A DNA stretch of 64,000 bases from Nitrincola iocasae. GTDB lineage: Bacteria > Pseudomonadota > Gammaproteobacteria > Pseudomonadales > Balneatricaceae. Positions 55,010 through 63,939 of the stretch are shown one piece after another. Below the pieces are notes generated by a model. That model searched no databases, was not told the origin of the DNA, and saw only the letters and a list, made by a program, of their open reading frames with translations. The stretch lies in contig NZ_CP044222.1 in NCBI RefSeq assembly GCF_008727795.1, forward strand, positions 3,968,001 through 4,032,000. Reading direction: 5' to 3'. Position 1 is the first letter of the stretch. The number at the start of each line of letters is the position of its first letter. A program made the position numbers and the translations under genes.

Positions 55010-55390
55010 TTAGCTTTTGGGTGGACGCTCCAGGCGTTTGGAGGCAACAATACTTTGATGGCTCAGGTAGTGCTGTTCCCATCTCAGTGGCAGTTGATCT
55101 GAATGGGTAACGGTTGGGTTCAAAGCGGTGCAACTGCTGCATTGCTGACAATTTTCACCCTGACACGTATCGGTATGCAATACACTCGCGTGTGGGTGGC
55201 TAGGTTCAGAAATACGGCTGGTTGTGAGTTTTTCATCACCGCAGGGAGATGTAGCCTTCTGGTGATGCTCAGATTGTTGAGATGATAGTGGGCTGGCCAT
55301 AACAAGGTTGGCTGGAAGCCAGGCAACAAAAAGCACTAGCAGCAATAAAGCGGCGATGTACTTTATGGAGAGTTGCCGTGTGGGCTGCAT
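55010..55390 (-). CDS. Small Cys/His-rich exported protein, probably copper-linked
   Basis: The 126-residue product has an N-terminal helix or signal peptide (about 10-32) and a cluster CQGENCQQCSSC with Cys at 76, 81, 84 and 87, plus several His. The layout resembles DUF2946-like proteins seen beside copper genes. It is the first gene of the leftward copper operon. I do not recognise an established function. Confidence 0.6.
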   Translation of the reverse strand: MQPTRQLSIKYIAALLLLVLFVAWLPANLVMASPLSSQQSEHHQKATSPCGDEKLTTSRISEPSHPHASVLHTDTCQGENCQQCSSCTALNPTVTHSDQLPLRWEQHYLSHQSIVASKRLERPPKS

Positions 55391-55444
55391 GATTTACCCT
55401 GATTAATTGGTTCAATTCTATGACTACAAAGATAAACCAGGGTT

Positions 55445-55537
55445 CACTCTTTTCGCAAATAGAGTGTATTGACCTATGGCTGGGATCATTTCGTAAGGTA
55501 TTGTTGATCCTTTCGTGAGGTATTTTTGTAAGGTATT
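55445..55537. promoter_or_regulatory. Repeat-rich divergent control region of the copper genes
   Basis: Three copies of TTTCGTAAGGTATT-like sequence lie at 55489-55502, 55511-55524 and 55524-55537. An inverted repeat CACTCT/AGAGTG at 55445-55450 and 55461-55466 encloses TTTCGCAAAT, a related core. They fill the 198-base spacer between the copper operon and the divergent reductase gene and look like regulator sites. Confidence 0.5.
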
Positions 55538-55588
55538 CGCTTAAATGGTGACCTATGCAGTAGATCAACAGAGGATAAGGTTCCGGTT

Positions 55589-57745
55589 ATGAGTAAAAAA
55601 TCAGGGTTACTGCTTGTGTTGCTGGTAGCGGGTGTAATGATCTGGCAACTGGGTTGGTTGCAGCTGCTGAGCTTTGACAATCTCAAGCATCAGCAGGATG
55701 AGTTGATCGCCTTGCGTGATGCCAGACCTGTGTTGCTTAGCGCTGTGTATTTTCTCATCTATGTGGGTGTGACCGCCTTGTCCTTACCGGGTGCGGCGAT
55801 TATGACCTTAGCCGGTGGTGCTATTTTTGGACTGGGCTGGGGCTTTTTACTGGTGTCTTTCGCCTCCACGCTGGGCGCTACACTGGCGATGTTGGTAGCG
55901 CGTTTTCTGTTGCATGACTGGGTAAGGCAACGCTTCAATCGTCAGATGGATAAGCTTGATAGCGGGATCCAACGGGAAGGTGCCTTTTACCTGTTTGCCT
56001 TACGTCTGGTACCCGCCGTTCCCTTCTTCGTACTGAATCTGGCCATGGGCCTGACACAAATGAAAGTACGGACTTTCTGGTGGGTCAGCCAACTGGGTAT
56101 GGTCGCTGGGACCCTGGTGTATGTGAATGCCGGTACACAACTGGCGCAGATCAGCTCTCCCGGTGATGTGTTATCACCCGGATTACTCGGCGCCTTCGTG
56201 CTGCTGGGACTCTTCCCTATACTGGCTAAGCGAGTACTCACTTTCATTAAGCATCGAAACTCTATGGCGCACTGGACAAAACCTCGCCAGTTTGACACCA
56301 ACCTGCTGGTCATCGGTGCGGGCAGTGGTGGGCTGGTAGCGGCTTATATAGCCGCGGCTGTTAAAGCCAAGGTGATGTTAGTAGAGAAACATCAGATGGG
56401 CGGCGACTGTCTGAATACCGGCTGTGTACCGTCTAAAGCCTTGATTCGCACCGCCCGACTGGCCCAGGAAATGCGAGAAGCTGATCGCTTTGGTATTACC
56501 CCCCAGGCCCCCGACATAGATTTCAAAGCGGTAATGCAACGGGTGCATCGGGTTATTGAAACCATTGAGCCGCATGATTCGGTTGAACGTTTTCAGGGCT
56601 TGGGCGTGGATGTTCGTCAAGGTACCGCCACGCTGGTGAGTCCTTGGGAAGTTGATATCCATTACCCGGATGGCAAGGTAGAACGTGTGTCCTCACGCGC
56701 TATTATTCTGGCGACAGGAGCCGAACCGCTGCTGCCTGAGTTACCAGGGCTGACAGACATAAATTTTCTGACATCTGAAAACTTATGGTCGCTGGATAGC
56801 CTGCCACAGCGGCTATTGGTACTGGGGGGGGGCCCCATTGGCTGTGAGCTGAGTCAGGCTTTTCAGCGCCTGGGATCACAGGTTATTCAGCTAGAGCGTG
56901 GTGACCGGATCATGCCCCGTGAGGATGCCGATGCCAGTGAAGCGGTGATGCTGAAGTTATGCGGTGAAGGGGTCGACCTGCGACTCAATCATCAAGCCCT
57001 GAGTGTTGAAATCCATCCGCAAACAGGTCAGCCCTCACTGCTGGTTGAAAATGCGGCAGGTGATCAAGAGTCGATTGAATTTGACCGGTTGCTGGTGGCG
57101 GTGGGACGCAAGCCGCGTTTGCATGGCTATGGGCTGGAAACCCTGGGATTACTCCCGGATCAGGCGCAGGGCATTGATACCAACAGCTACCTGCAAACAC
57201 TCTATCCAAATATCTATGCGTGTGGTGATCTTATCGGACCCTATCAGTTTACCCACGCGGCCTCACATCAAGCCTGGCATGCCACGGTGAATGCGCTGTT
57301 CGGTGCGTTGAAGCGTTTCCCTGTGGATTACACCTACCTTCCCTGGGCCACCTTTACTGATCCGGAAGTGGTGCGGGTCGGGCTGAATGAACAGGAAGCT
57401 AAAGCCCAGGGGATCGCCTACGAGGTAACTCGCTATGGTCTGGACGATCTGGATAGAGCCATTGCCGACAGTCAGGCCTATGGTTTTATTAAAGTCCTGA
57501 CACCACCGGGTAAGGACAAAATTCTCGGTGTAACTCTGGTTGGACCGCATGCCGGTGATTTGATTGCTGAGTTTGTGCTGGCAATGAAACACGGGCTGGG
57601 GTTGAATAAATTACTCGGTACCATCCATATTTATCCAACCCTGACCGAGGCGAATAAATTTGCGGCGGGTAACTGGAAAAAAGCCCATGCACCGCAGCGA
57701 GTACTGGCCTGGTTGGAGCGTTATCATGCCTGGCGTAGACGTTAG
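55589..57745 (+). CDS. VTT/TVP38-domain flavin disulfide reductase fusion
   Basis: The 718-residue product joins two parts. Residues 1-225 are a TVP38/TMEM64 (VTT, DedA-like) membrane domain with LPGAAIMTLAGGAIFGLGWG. Residues about 235-710 are a class I FAD disulfide oxidoreductase with LVIGAGSGGLVAAYIAAA, the redox pair CLNTGCVPSK, a GGGPIGCELSQ NAD site and a C-terminal dimer domain (HIYPTLTEANKFA). It looks like a membrane-tethered mercuric reductase or lipoamide dehydrogenase relative. It faces the copper operon across shared repeats. The substrate is unknown. Confidence 0.9.
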   Translation: MSKKSGLLLVLLVAGVMIWQLGWLQLLSFDNLKHQQDELIALRDARPVLLSAVYFLIYVGVTALSLPGAAIMTLAGGAIFGLGWGFLLVSFASTLGATLAMLVARFLLHDWVRQRFNRQMDKLDSGIQREGAFYLFALRLVPAVPFFVLNLAMGLTQMKVRTFWWVSQLGMVAGTLVYVNAGTQLAQISSPGDVLSPGLLGAFVLLGLFPILAKRVLTFIKHRNSMAHWTKPRQFDTNLLVIGAGSGGLVAAYIAAAVKAKVMLVEKHQMGGDCLNTGCVPSKALIRTARLAQEMREADRFGITPQAPDIDFKAVMQRVHRVIETIEPHDSVERFQGLGVDVRQGTATLVSPWEVDIHYPDGKVERVSSRAIILATGAEPLLPELPGLTDINFLTSENLWSLDSLPQRLLVLGGGPIGCELSQAFQRLGSQVIQLERGDRIMPREDADASEAVMLKLCGEGVDLRLNHQALSVEIHPQTGQPSLLVENAAGDQESIEFDRLLVAVGRKPRLHGYGLETLGLLPDQAQGIDTNSYLQTLYPNIYACGDLIGPYQFTHAASHQAWHATVNALFGALKRFPVDYTYLPWATFTDPEVVRVGLNEQEAKAQGIAYEVTRYGLDDLDRAIADSQAYGFIKVLTPPGKDKILGVTLVGPHAGDLIAEFVLAMKHGLGLNKLLGTIHIYPTLTEANKFAAGNWKKAHAPQRVLAWLERYHAWRRR

Positions 57746-57826
57746 GTTAAAGGCAACGTCAGGTTAGTTTGTTATAGTAGGGCTGGATTTACCGACTTGT
57801 CTGGTTAATGAATGAGGGGGCTACAG

Positions 57827-58870
57827 GTGTTAAATTTTGCTGAAGGGTTCGGGCTTCAATGGCCCATTATTCAGGCGCCTATGGCGGGTGTTCAGGGCAG
57901 TGATCTGACCCTGGCCGTTTCTGCGGCGGGTGGTTTGGGCTCCCTGCCCTGCGCCATGCTGACCCCGGATAGCCTGGTGGCCGAGTTAAGTCGCATCAGC
58001 GCGGCAACCACACGACCTTACAATGTAAATTTTTTCTGTCATACGCCACCGGCACCGAATTCATCCACGCAAGCTCGCTGGGAGCAGGTGCTATTACCCT
58101 ACTATCGTGAGTTAGAAATTGGGCAATCTGCTATTCAGTCCGGTGCTGGACGTACCCCCTTCAGTGCTGATACGGCTGCGTTGCTAAGTGATTTTAAGCC
58201 GCCGGTGGTCAGTTTTCATTTTGGTTTGCCGGATGACGCCTTGCTGGAGCAAGTGCGCAGCTGGGGGAGCAAGATCCTTTCCAGCGCCACCACACTGGAA
58301 GAAGCCTTGTGGCTGGAAGCTCGGGGAGTTGATGCGGTGATTGCTCAGGGACTTGAGGCCGGTGGTCATCGCGGCATGTTCCTGAGTGATGATCTGACGT
58401 CACAAACGGGTTTGTTTGCCCTGCTGCCGCAGCTGGTGGATCGTCTCAACACCCCGGTGATTGCCGCTGGGGGTATTGCCAGTCCAGCTGGGGTTAAGGC
58501 GGCTCTGGCACTGGGTGCGGCGGGAGTCCAGGTGGGCACGGCTTATCTGTTGTGTCCTGAAGCCAGCACGTCAGCCTTGCATCGACAGGCGCTGCAGTCT
58601 CCCGAGGCGGTGCACACCGCCCTGACCAATGTGTTTTCCGGGCGCCCGGCGCGCGGGATCGTCAACCGTGTGATGCGTGAGTTGGGGCCTATCTGTGCCG
58701 ATGCTCCCGCCTTTCCTTTGGCCACGGCGGCAATCGCGCCCTTGCGCTCCGCTGCTGAAGCACGCGGTATCGCTGACTTTTCACCGCTTTGGGCGGGTCA
58801 AAATACCACCGGCTGCCAGGCCATTCCTGCCGCTGAACTGACGCGTTGGTTGATGTCAGTGATAGATTGA
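57827..58870 (+). CDS. Nitronate monooxygenase-family FMN enzyme
   Basis: GTG 57827 is preferred since GAGGGGG lies 6 bases upstream; an in-frame ATG at 57812 adds five residues. The 347-residue product has the NMO/2-nitropropane dioxygenase barrel: WPIIQAPMAGVQGSDLTLAVS, then IAQGLEAGGHRG with the catalytic His, and PVIAAGGIASPAGVKAALALGAAGVQVGT for the FMN phosphate. It probably oxidises nitronates. Confidence 0.92.
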   Translation: MLNFAEGFGLQWPIIQAPMAGVQGSDLTLAVSAAGGLGSLPCAMLTPDSLVAELSRISAATTRPYNVNFFCHTPPAPNSSTQARWEQVLLPYYRELEIGQSAIQSGAGRTPFSADTAALLSDFKPPVVSFHFGLPDDALLEQVRSWGSKILSSATTLEEALWLEARGVDAVIAQGLEAGGHRGMFLSDDLTSQTGLFALLPQLVDRLNTPVIAAGGIASPAGVKAALALGAAGVQVGTAYLLCPEASTSALHRQALQSPEAVHTALTNVFSGRPARGIVNRVMRELGPICADAPAFPLATAAIAPLRSAAEARGIADFSPLWAGQNTTGCQAIPAAELTRWLMSVID

Positions 58871-58942
58871 GTCGGTGAAATTTTATTCAATACAAGGATC
58901 CGTCGACCACAGACAATGACTTCTTTTTAAAGGAGTCTATCT

Positions 58943-59533
58943 GTGAGCGGGTCTATCATCTTTTCCATGTCAGCCTTTGCGCTGGCGGCATCCATTTCTC
59001 CCGGTCCGGTCAATCTGGTCTGTCTCAGTAGTGGTATACGCTATGGCTTGGCAACTACGCTGGTGTTTGTGACCGGTGCGACCTTGGGTTTTGTGCTGTT
59101 GTTTGTCTCATTGGGTTTAGGTTTGAAAAGCATCTTTCTGCAGTGGGGTGAACTGGAGTCGGCATTGCGCTGGGGAGGCATTCTGTTTCTGTTGTATATG
59201 AGTGTGCAGTTGTTGCGTGCGAGTGGTGATGTCCAAACTCAATCGCAAACCCAACCTCCCGGATTTATGACCGGGGCATTGATGCAATGGTTGAATCCCA
59301 AAGCCTGGCTAGCGGGTATATCCGGCATCGCCGCCTATACGGCAGGTGGTGATATGTATCAGGTGCTGCTGTTTGCGCTACTGTATTTACCGATCTGCTG
59401 GTTGTCGTTGGGGGTTTGGGCCGCGGCGGGTGCCTGGTTGCAGCAACGCTGCACAGCCGGACAGGGTTTACGCTGGTTGAACCGGATACTGGCGCTGCTG
59501 TTACTGATGAGTTGTGTTTTGTTGCTGATATAG
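58943..59533 (+). CDS. LysE-family amino acid exporter
   Basis: The 196-residue product starts at GTG 58943 behind AAAGGAG. It has six hydrophobic segments and the family start AASISPGPVNLVCLSSGIRYG. It would export an amino acid or derivative. Its end overlaps the convergent AraC gene by 33 bases. Confidence 0.92.
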   Translation: MSGSIIFSMSAFALAASISPGPVNLVCLSSGIRYGLATTLVFVTGATLGFVLLFVSLGLGLKSIFLQWGELESALRWGGILFLLYMSVQLLRASGDVQTQSQTQPPGFMTGALMQWLNPKAWLAGISGIAAYTAGGDMYQVLLFALLYLPICWLSLGVWAAAGAWLQQRCTAGQGLRWLNRILALLLLMSCVLLLI

Positions 59534-60355
59534 CCGCTTGGGTCCATCGCGATACTGTACCGGTGTGGCCGCCAGCAGACGCTTAAAGGTTCGCTGAAAA
59601 TGCGGTTGATCGGCAAAACCATGGGTCAGGGCGACATCAACCAGAGGCAGATCACTTTGTAGCGCAACCTGAGCCATCTGAATTCTCAGATTGGTCAGGT
59701 AAGCATGGGGCGTCATGCCGCTGGTCTGACGGAATTGGCGGATCAACTGTCCTTGATTTAATCCACTTAACTGACACAGCGTCTGCAAAGGAACATTAGA
59801 GTCGTAATGTTTATGTAGATGCTCAAGGGCTCTATGTAGTGGTTCGGTGGGTAGCAGACTTTGTGGCGAGGCCTCGCGGCGGACCTGAGCAAACAGTTGC
59901 TGTAGATAGTGGCACAGTGCGGCATCTTTTTCAGCATGACTGACGAGAGGGTCAAACAGTTGAGTGGCCATGTCGCTAAAACCGTTGAATAACGCCTGAT
60001 CCCGCAGGCGGGACACGGACAGATCTTCCCAGTGATCGCTATCGAGTTCTCCACAAGATTGGCGCAGTCGGGTCAGCCACTCGGTATCGATATACAGCAT
60101 ATAGTAGGACCAGGGCATGTTAGCACAAGGGTTGCAGGCATGCACTTGGTGAGGATTGATTAGCAGCAATTGACCTGCCTCAATAACCTGTTGTTGCCCG
60201 GCATATTGAAAATGACTCTGACCCGCCAGGATCGCCCCGAGGGACCATTGCCGGTGACTGTGAGGGGCATAACGTACTTGCCGTCCATCCTCAATATAGC
60301 GCAGTTCAACATGAGGCAGTGCAGGGTCCCGCCAGAACAGAGGGGTGGTTGTCAT
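59501..60355 (-). CDS. AraC-family transcriptional regulator
   Basis: The 284-residue product has an N-terminal cupin-like sensor (HVELRYIEDGRQVRYAPHSHRQWSLGAI) and a C-terminal double HTH (about 180-275) with LCQLSGLNQGQLIRQFRQTSGMTPHAYL and DVALTHGFADQPHFQRTFKR. It overlaps the exporter gene tail to tail and may control it. Confidence 0.93.
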   Translation of the reverse strand: MTTTPLFWRDPALPHVELRYIEDGRQVRYAPHSHRQWSLGAILAGQSHFQYAGQQQVIEAGQLLLINPHQVHACNPCANMPWSYYMLYIDTEWLTRLRQSCGELDSDHWEDLSVSRLRDQALFNGFSDMATQLFDPLVSHAEKDAALCHYLQQLFAQVRREASPQSLLPTEPLHRALEHLHKHYDSNVPLQTLCQLSGLNQGQLIRQFRQTSGMTPHAYLTNLRIQMAQVALQSDLPLVDVALTHGFADQPHFQRTFKRLLAATPVQYRDGPKRLYQQQNTTHQ

Positions 60356-60439
60356 CAGGACTCCAGGTTGCGATCAGCTACAGGAAAACTCCAACTTTGA
60401 GCATAGCATTGAGGGGTGACTTTACCCAATATTCAATTT

Positions 60440-60451
60440 ATGATGCATCAT
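60440..60451. promoter_or_regulatory. GntR operator candidate (kinase/phospho-lyase promoter)
   Basis: ATGATGCATCAT is a perfect 12-bp palindrome 24 bases before the kinase start, followed by ACATCAT as an extra half. The same core occurs in the promoter of the GntR gene at the other end of the operon. Confidence 0.75.
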
Positions 60452-60475
60452 ACATCATAAGTCAGGATTGAGTGA

Positions 60476-61531
60476 ATGACCTCTAGCACCGCAACAACTT
60501 CGTTGATGACACAGGCTGCTCCCTCTGTTGATCCGGTTGAGGCTCAGGCTGTTTTACGAGAGCACTATGGCCTGATGGGAACATTAGAGCGTTTACCCGG
60601 TGAGCGTGACAGCAATTTCTGTTTGAGTGTGTCTTCCAGCAAGCGTTACATGGTGCGCTTTATCAATGCCGCTGAAGCCGATACAGAAATAGATTTTCAA
60701 ACCCAGATGTTGATTTATCTACAGGAGCGGGCGGCGCACTTGCCACTACCTTCTATACTGAAAAGTCTTTCAGGGGAGTGCCAACCCAGAGTTCGATTTT
60801 CCGGGCAAACGGGTGCTTTGCGTGTTGTCAGCTATCTGGAAGGCATGCCCTTCTATCAACAAGCACCCTTTACCGATCTGGCCCGACAACTGGGTGGCAT
60901 TCTTGGCGAAATGGATCATGCCCTGGCTGATTTTTCTCATCCGGGAGCGCAGCGTGAGTTACTTTGGGATATTACTTATCCACAGCGATTACTGGATCGA
61001 ATACACACCATTGATGATGCGCAATTACGCAAGGAAGTCGCCTGGGTGATCGACCGCCACACCGAACGTGTCGTTTCTCAGCAGGCAGAGATTCCCTGGC
61101 AGGTGATACACAATGATCTGAACCCACACAATGTACTGGTGGATACCTTAGGCACCAATATTACCGGGATTATCGATTTTGGCGATGCCCTCTATGCTCC
61201 ACGGGTGAATAATCTGGCAACCGCCCTGTCCTACCAATTGGTGGATGAATCGGACCCGTTACGCCGGGTGGGCCCCTTTTTGAGCGCCTATCTGGCTCAA
61301 CAGCCCTTGACTGATACCGAGTTAAGTCTGTTAGCCGATCTGGTGGCCACGCGTTTGTGTCTGACGTTGACTATCTCCTCCTGGCGTGCGCAGCTGTATC
61401 CGGAAAATCGTGACTATATTCTGCGTAACCTGCCCCATGCGGTCCGTAGTTTGATGCGTTTACGCCGTCTGCCGGAGGTCTGGGTGGATGACCTGCTGAA
61501 ACCTGTTAATACGGGAGTCTGTGATGACTGA
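60476..61531 (+). CDS. APH-family kinase, hydroxylysine kinase-like
   Basis: The 351-residue product belongs to the aminoglycoside phosphotransferase/choline kinase fold. The catalytic loop is HNDLNPHNVLVD (about residue 211) and the metal Asp lies in GIIDFGDALYAP. Its N-terminal RDSNFCLSV loop fits the hydroxylysine/homoserine kinase branch. It overlaps the aminotransferase-like gene by 8 bases. Since that partner resembles phospho-lyases, the kinase probably phosphorylates a hydroxy-amino compound, for instance 5-hydroxylysine or ethanolamine. Confidence 0.82.
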   Translation: MTSSTATTSLMTQAAPSVDPVEAQAVLREHYGLMGTLERLPGERDSNFCLSVSSSKRYMVRFINAAEADTEIDFQTQMLIYLQERAAHLPLPSILKSLSGECQPRVRFSGQTGALRVVSYLEGMPFYQQAPFTDLARQLGGILGEMDHALADFSHPGAQRELLWDITYPQRLLDRIHTIDDAQLRKEVAWVIDRHTERVVSQQAEIPWQVIHNDLNPHNVLVDTLGTNITGIIDFGDALYAPRVNNLATALSYQLVDESDPLRRVGPFLSAYLAQQPLTDTELSLLADLVATRLCLTLTISSWRAQLYPENRDYILRNLPHAVRSLMRLRRLPEVWVDDLLKPVNTGVCDD

Positions 61532-62777
61532 ACATAGTGCATTGATTCAACGGCGGCAACGCTTGCTGGGGCGCAGCTATCGCCTGTTTTATCAACAGCC
61601 GCTCTATCCGGTGAAGGGTGAAGGCGTATGGCTCTACGAAGCGGATGGCAAACGTTACCTGGATGCCTACAACAATGTGGTATCGGTGGGCCATTGCCAC
61701 CCCAGGGTGGTCGAGGCTATTTGCCAACAGGCGGCACAATTGAATACCCATACTCGCTATCTGCACGACAGCATTCTGGATTATGCTGAGCGTCTGCTGG
61801 CGCTGTTTCCGGATGTGTTGAATAACCTCACTCTGACCTGCAGTGGCAGTGAAGCCAATGATCTGGCTTTACGTATTGCCCGTGAAGTTACCGGCAACCG
61901 TATTGCCTTGGTGACTCGCTGGGCTTATCACGGCACGACCAGTAGTATCGCCGAGCTGTCGCCGTCACTCGGCGTCGGTGTGAGTGATCAGGTCCGGCTG
62001 ATCGATGCACCGGACACCTTCCGTGCGCCAGGTCAGTGGTTGCAGCAGTTGCGTCAAGTGTTGGATCAGATGGCCGCAGAAGGCTTGCGTCCAGCCGCAT
62101 TGATGATGGATGGCTTGTTCTCCAGCGATGGGATCTTCAGTCCACCGGCTGCTGAAATTCAGCAGGCCGTGAACTGGGTTCGCCAGGCCGGTGGTGTGTA
62201 TATCGCCGATGAGGTGCAGTCTGGCTTTGCCCGGACAGGTGATGATTTCTGGGGTTTTTGTCGCTATCAGTTAGTACCTGATCTGGTAACACTGGGTAAG
62301 CCCATGGGCAATGGTCATCCGGTAGCGGGGCTAGTCGCACGTTCTGATCTTCTGGATCTGTTTGGCGAACGGCAACGTTATTTCAACACCTTTGGCGGCA
62401 ACCCCGTGTCTTGTTGCGCCGCTGCCGCTGTGCTGGATGTTATTGAATCGGAACACCTACAGGTCAATGCCAGGATTCAGGGGCAGCGTCTGGGTCGGCA
62501 GCTAAACGATTTAGCCCAGCGTCATGAAGTCATTGGTGATATCCGCGGTGCCGGGCTGTTTTACGGAGTGGAACTGGTCAAGGATCGCAATAGTCTTGCT
62601 CCGGCGACAGCGCTGGCCAGTCGTGTGGTCAATGGCATGCGTGAGGCGGGCGTGCTGATCAGTGCGACCGGCCCCGATGCCAATGTACTGAAAATCCGGC
62701 CACCGCTGGTGTTTACGGCTGAGCATGTTGAGCTTTTGAGTGATACCCTGGATCAGGTATTAACTCGGCTGAGCTGA
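61524..62777 (+). CDS. Class III aminotransferase-like phospho-lyase (AGXT2L-type)
   Basis: From ATG 61524 the product has 417 residues (a GTG at 61521 is also in frame). Motifs match the mammalian ethanolamine-phosphate / phosphohydroxylysine phospho-lyases: EVQSGFARTGDDFWGF, the Schiff-base Lys in LVTLGKPMGNGHPVAG, FNTFGGNPVSC and DIRGAGLFYGVELVKD. Such enzymes eliminate phosphate and ammonia to give an aldehyde. Coupling to a kinase gene supports that role over transamination. It overlaps the convergent GntR gene by 18 bases. Confidence 0.85.
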   Translation: MTEHSALIQRRQRLLGRSYRLFYQQPLYPVKGEGVWLYEADGKRYLDAYNNVVSVGHCHPRVVEAICQQAAQLNTHTRYLHDSILDYAERLLALFPDVLNNLTLTCSGSEANDLALRIAREVTGNRIALVTRWAYHGTTSSIAELSPSLGVGVSDQVRLIDAPDTFRAPGQWLQQLRQVLDQMAAEGLRPAALMMDGLFSSDGIFSPPAAEIQQAVNWVRQAGGVYIADEVQSGFARTGDDFWGFCRYQLVPDLVTLGKPMGNGHPVAGLVARSDLLDLFGERQRYFNTFGGNPVSCCAAAAVLDVIESEHLQVNARIQGQRLGRQLNDLAQRHEVIGDIRGAGLFYGVELVKDRNSLAPATALASRVVNGMREAGVLISATGPDANVLKIRPPLVFTAEHVELLSDTLDQVLTRLS

Positions 62778-63443
62778 TACATTGTCCTCAAGCAGGTAAT
62801 CTCGCATTTTCACATTGCCATCGAGAATGTCCTGCTGGATGGCCGTGCGGGCCGCTTCCGGATCACGGTTAGCCAGAGCCTGCCACAGCTCTTCATGGTG
62901 ACCTATCGCCATCTGCTGGGAAAACTCACGGTAGCTCTGAGCAATCAGCGGGCCGGTACGCATCCACAGCATGTCAATCAGATTGCGTAGCAAGGGCATG
63001 CCTGCCGCATCAGCCAGTAATAGGTGAAATTCGCTATTCAACCGTAAGGCCACTGACAGATCGTTTGCGAGGATTGCGGTATGATTCTGATCGATATTTG
63101 CGCGTAATTGTTGCAAGGCATCGGCGCTGATCTTCTGTGCCGCCTGCTCCGCCGCCATACCTTCCAATGACAAACGCAACAGTCGGATTTCATCATATTG
63201 GCTCTGACTTAACTGCGGAACGCGAATGTCGCGTGGTGAGCGCATCTCCAGCGCCTGCTCCTTGGCCAGTTGCAGGATGGCATCACGCACCGGTGTGACA
63301 CTGGTGGATAACTGCTCAGCCAGTTCGCGGATACGCAGCCGGTCATTAGGCTTGAAGCGCCCGGTAATCAGCGCATCGCGTAACAGTGCATAAATACTGC
63401 TGCCCAGTCGGGCATGATGGATTTCACTGATTGGATAATTCAT
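62760..63443 (-). CDS. GntR-family (FCD domain) regulator
   Basis: The 227-residue product has an N-terminal winged HTH (RIRELAEQLSTSVTPVRDAILQL) and a C-terminal FCD domain with metal-binding His residues (NSEFHLLLADAAG and GHHEELWQALANRD). It is convergent with the kinase/phospho-lyase operon. Identical palindromes before that operon and before its own gene suggest it represses both until an inducer binds. Confidence 0.92.
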   Translation of the reverse strand: MNYPISEIHHARLGSSIYALLRDALITGRFKPNDRLRIRELAEQLSTSVTPVRDAILQLAKEQALEMRSPRDIRVPQLSQSQYDEIRLLRLSLEGMAAEQAAQKISADALQQLRANIDQNHTAILANDLSVALRLNSEFHLLLADAAGMPLLRNLIDMLWMRTGPLIAQSYREFSQQMAIGHHEELWQALANRDPEAARTAIQQDILDGNVKMRDYLLEDNVSAQPS

Positions 63444-63464
63444 AGCGAATAGGCTCTTGCAGGT

Positions 63465-63484
63465 TTGGATGATGCATCATCCAA
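63465..63484. promoter_or_regulatory. GntR autoregulatory operator candidate
   Basis: TTGGATGATGCATCATCCAA is a perfect 20-bp palindrome 22 bases upstream of the GntR start. Its core equals the 60440-60451 palindrome. Confidence 0.78.
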
Positions 63485-63519
63485 GTGTACCTCAGGCACC
63501 ACAACGGGTGTTAGCGCCA

Positions 63520-63939
63520 CTATTCACCTTGCAGGGTTAAAATCAGCCGCCGCGATCCACCATGATTGCGGTGCTCACACAGGTAGATACCCTGCCAGGT
63601 CCCCAAATTTAAGCGTCCGTTACTGACGGGCAAACTCAGTGAACAGCCCAGCAAACTGCTTTTCAGATGCGCCGGCATATCATCACTGCCTTCGTCCAGA
63701 TGCACATAAAAGGGGGCATTTTCCGGAACTGCATGATTAAAAAAGCGCTCAAAATCACCCCGCACATCCGGATCGGCATTCTCGTTGATGGTCAGCGAGG
63801 CCGAGGTATGCTGGATAAACAGGTGCAGCAGACCGACCTTGCACTGTTTGAGTTCCGGGATAGCTTGCAACACATCACGGGTGATGAGGTGAAAGCCTCT
63901 GTGTTTGGCGTCTAATTGAAGGTTTTTTTGTATCCACAT
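63520..63939 (-). CDS. yjbQ: YjbQ-family protein (UPF0047)
   Basis: The 139-residue product has HTSASLTINENADPDVRGDFERFF, DDMPAHLKSSLLGCSLSLPV and GTWQGIYLCEHRNHGG, covering nearly the entire conserved UPF0047 fold. Family members show weak thiamine phosphate synthase activity in vitro; the true role is unknown. It is transcribed away from the window end. Confidence 0.93.
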   Translation of the reverse strand: MWIQKNLQLDAKHRGFHLITRDVLQAIPELKQCKVGLLHLFIQHTSASLTINENADPDVRGDFERFFNHAVPENAPFYVHLDEGSDDMPAHLKSSLLGCSLSLPVSNGRLNLGTWQGIYLCEHRNHGGSRRLILTLQGE

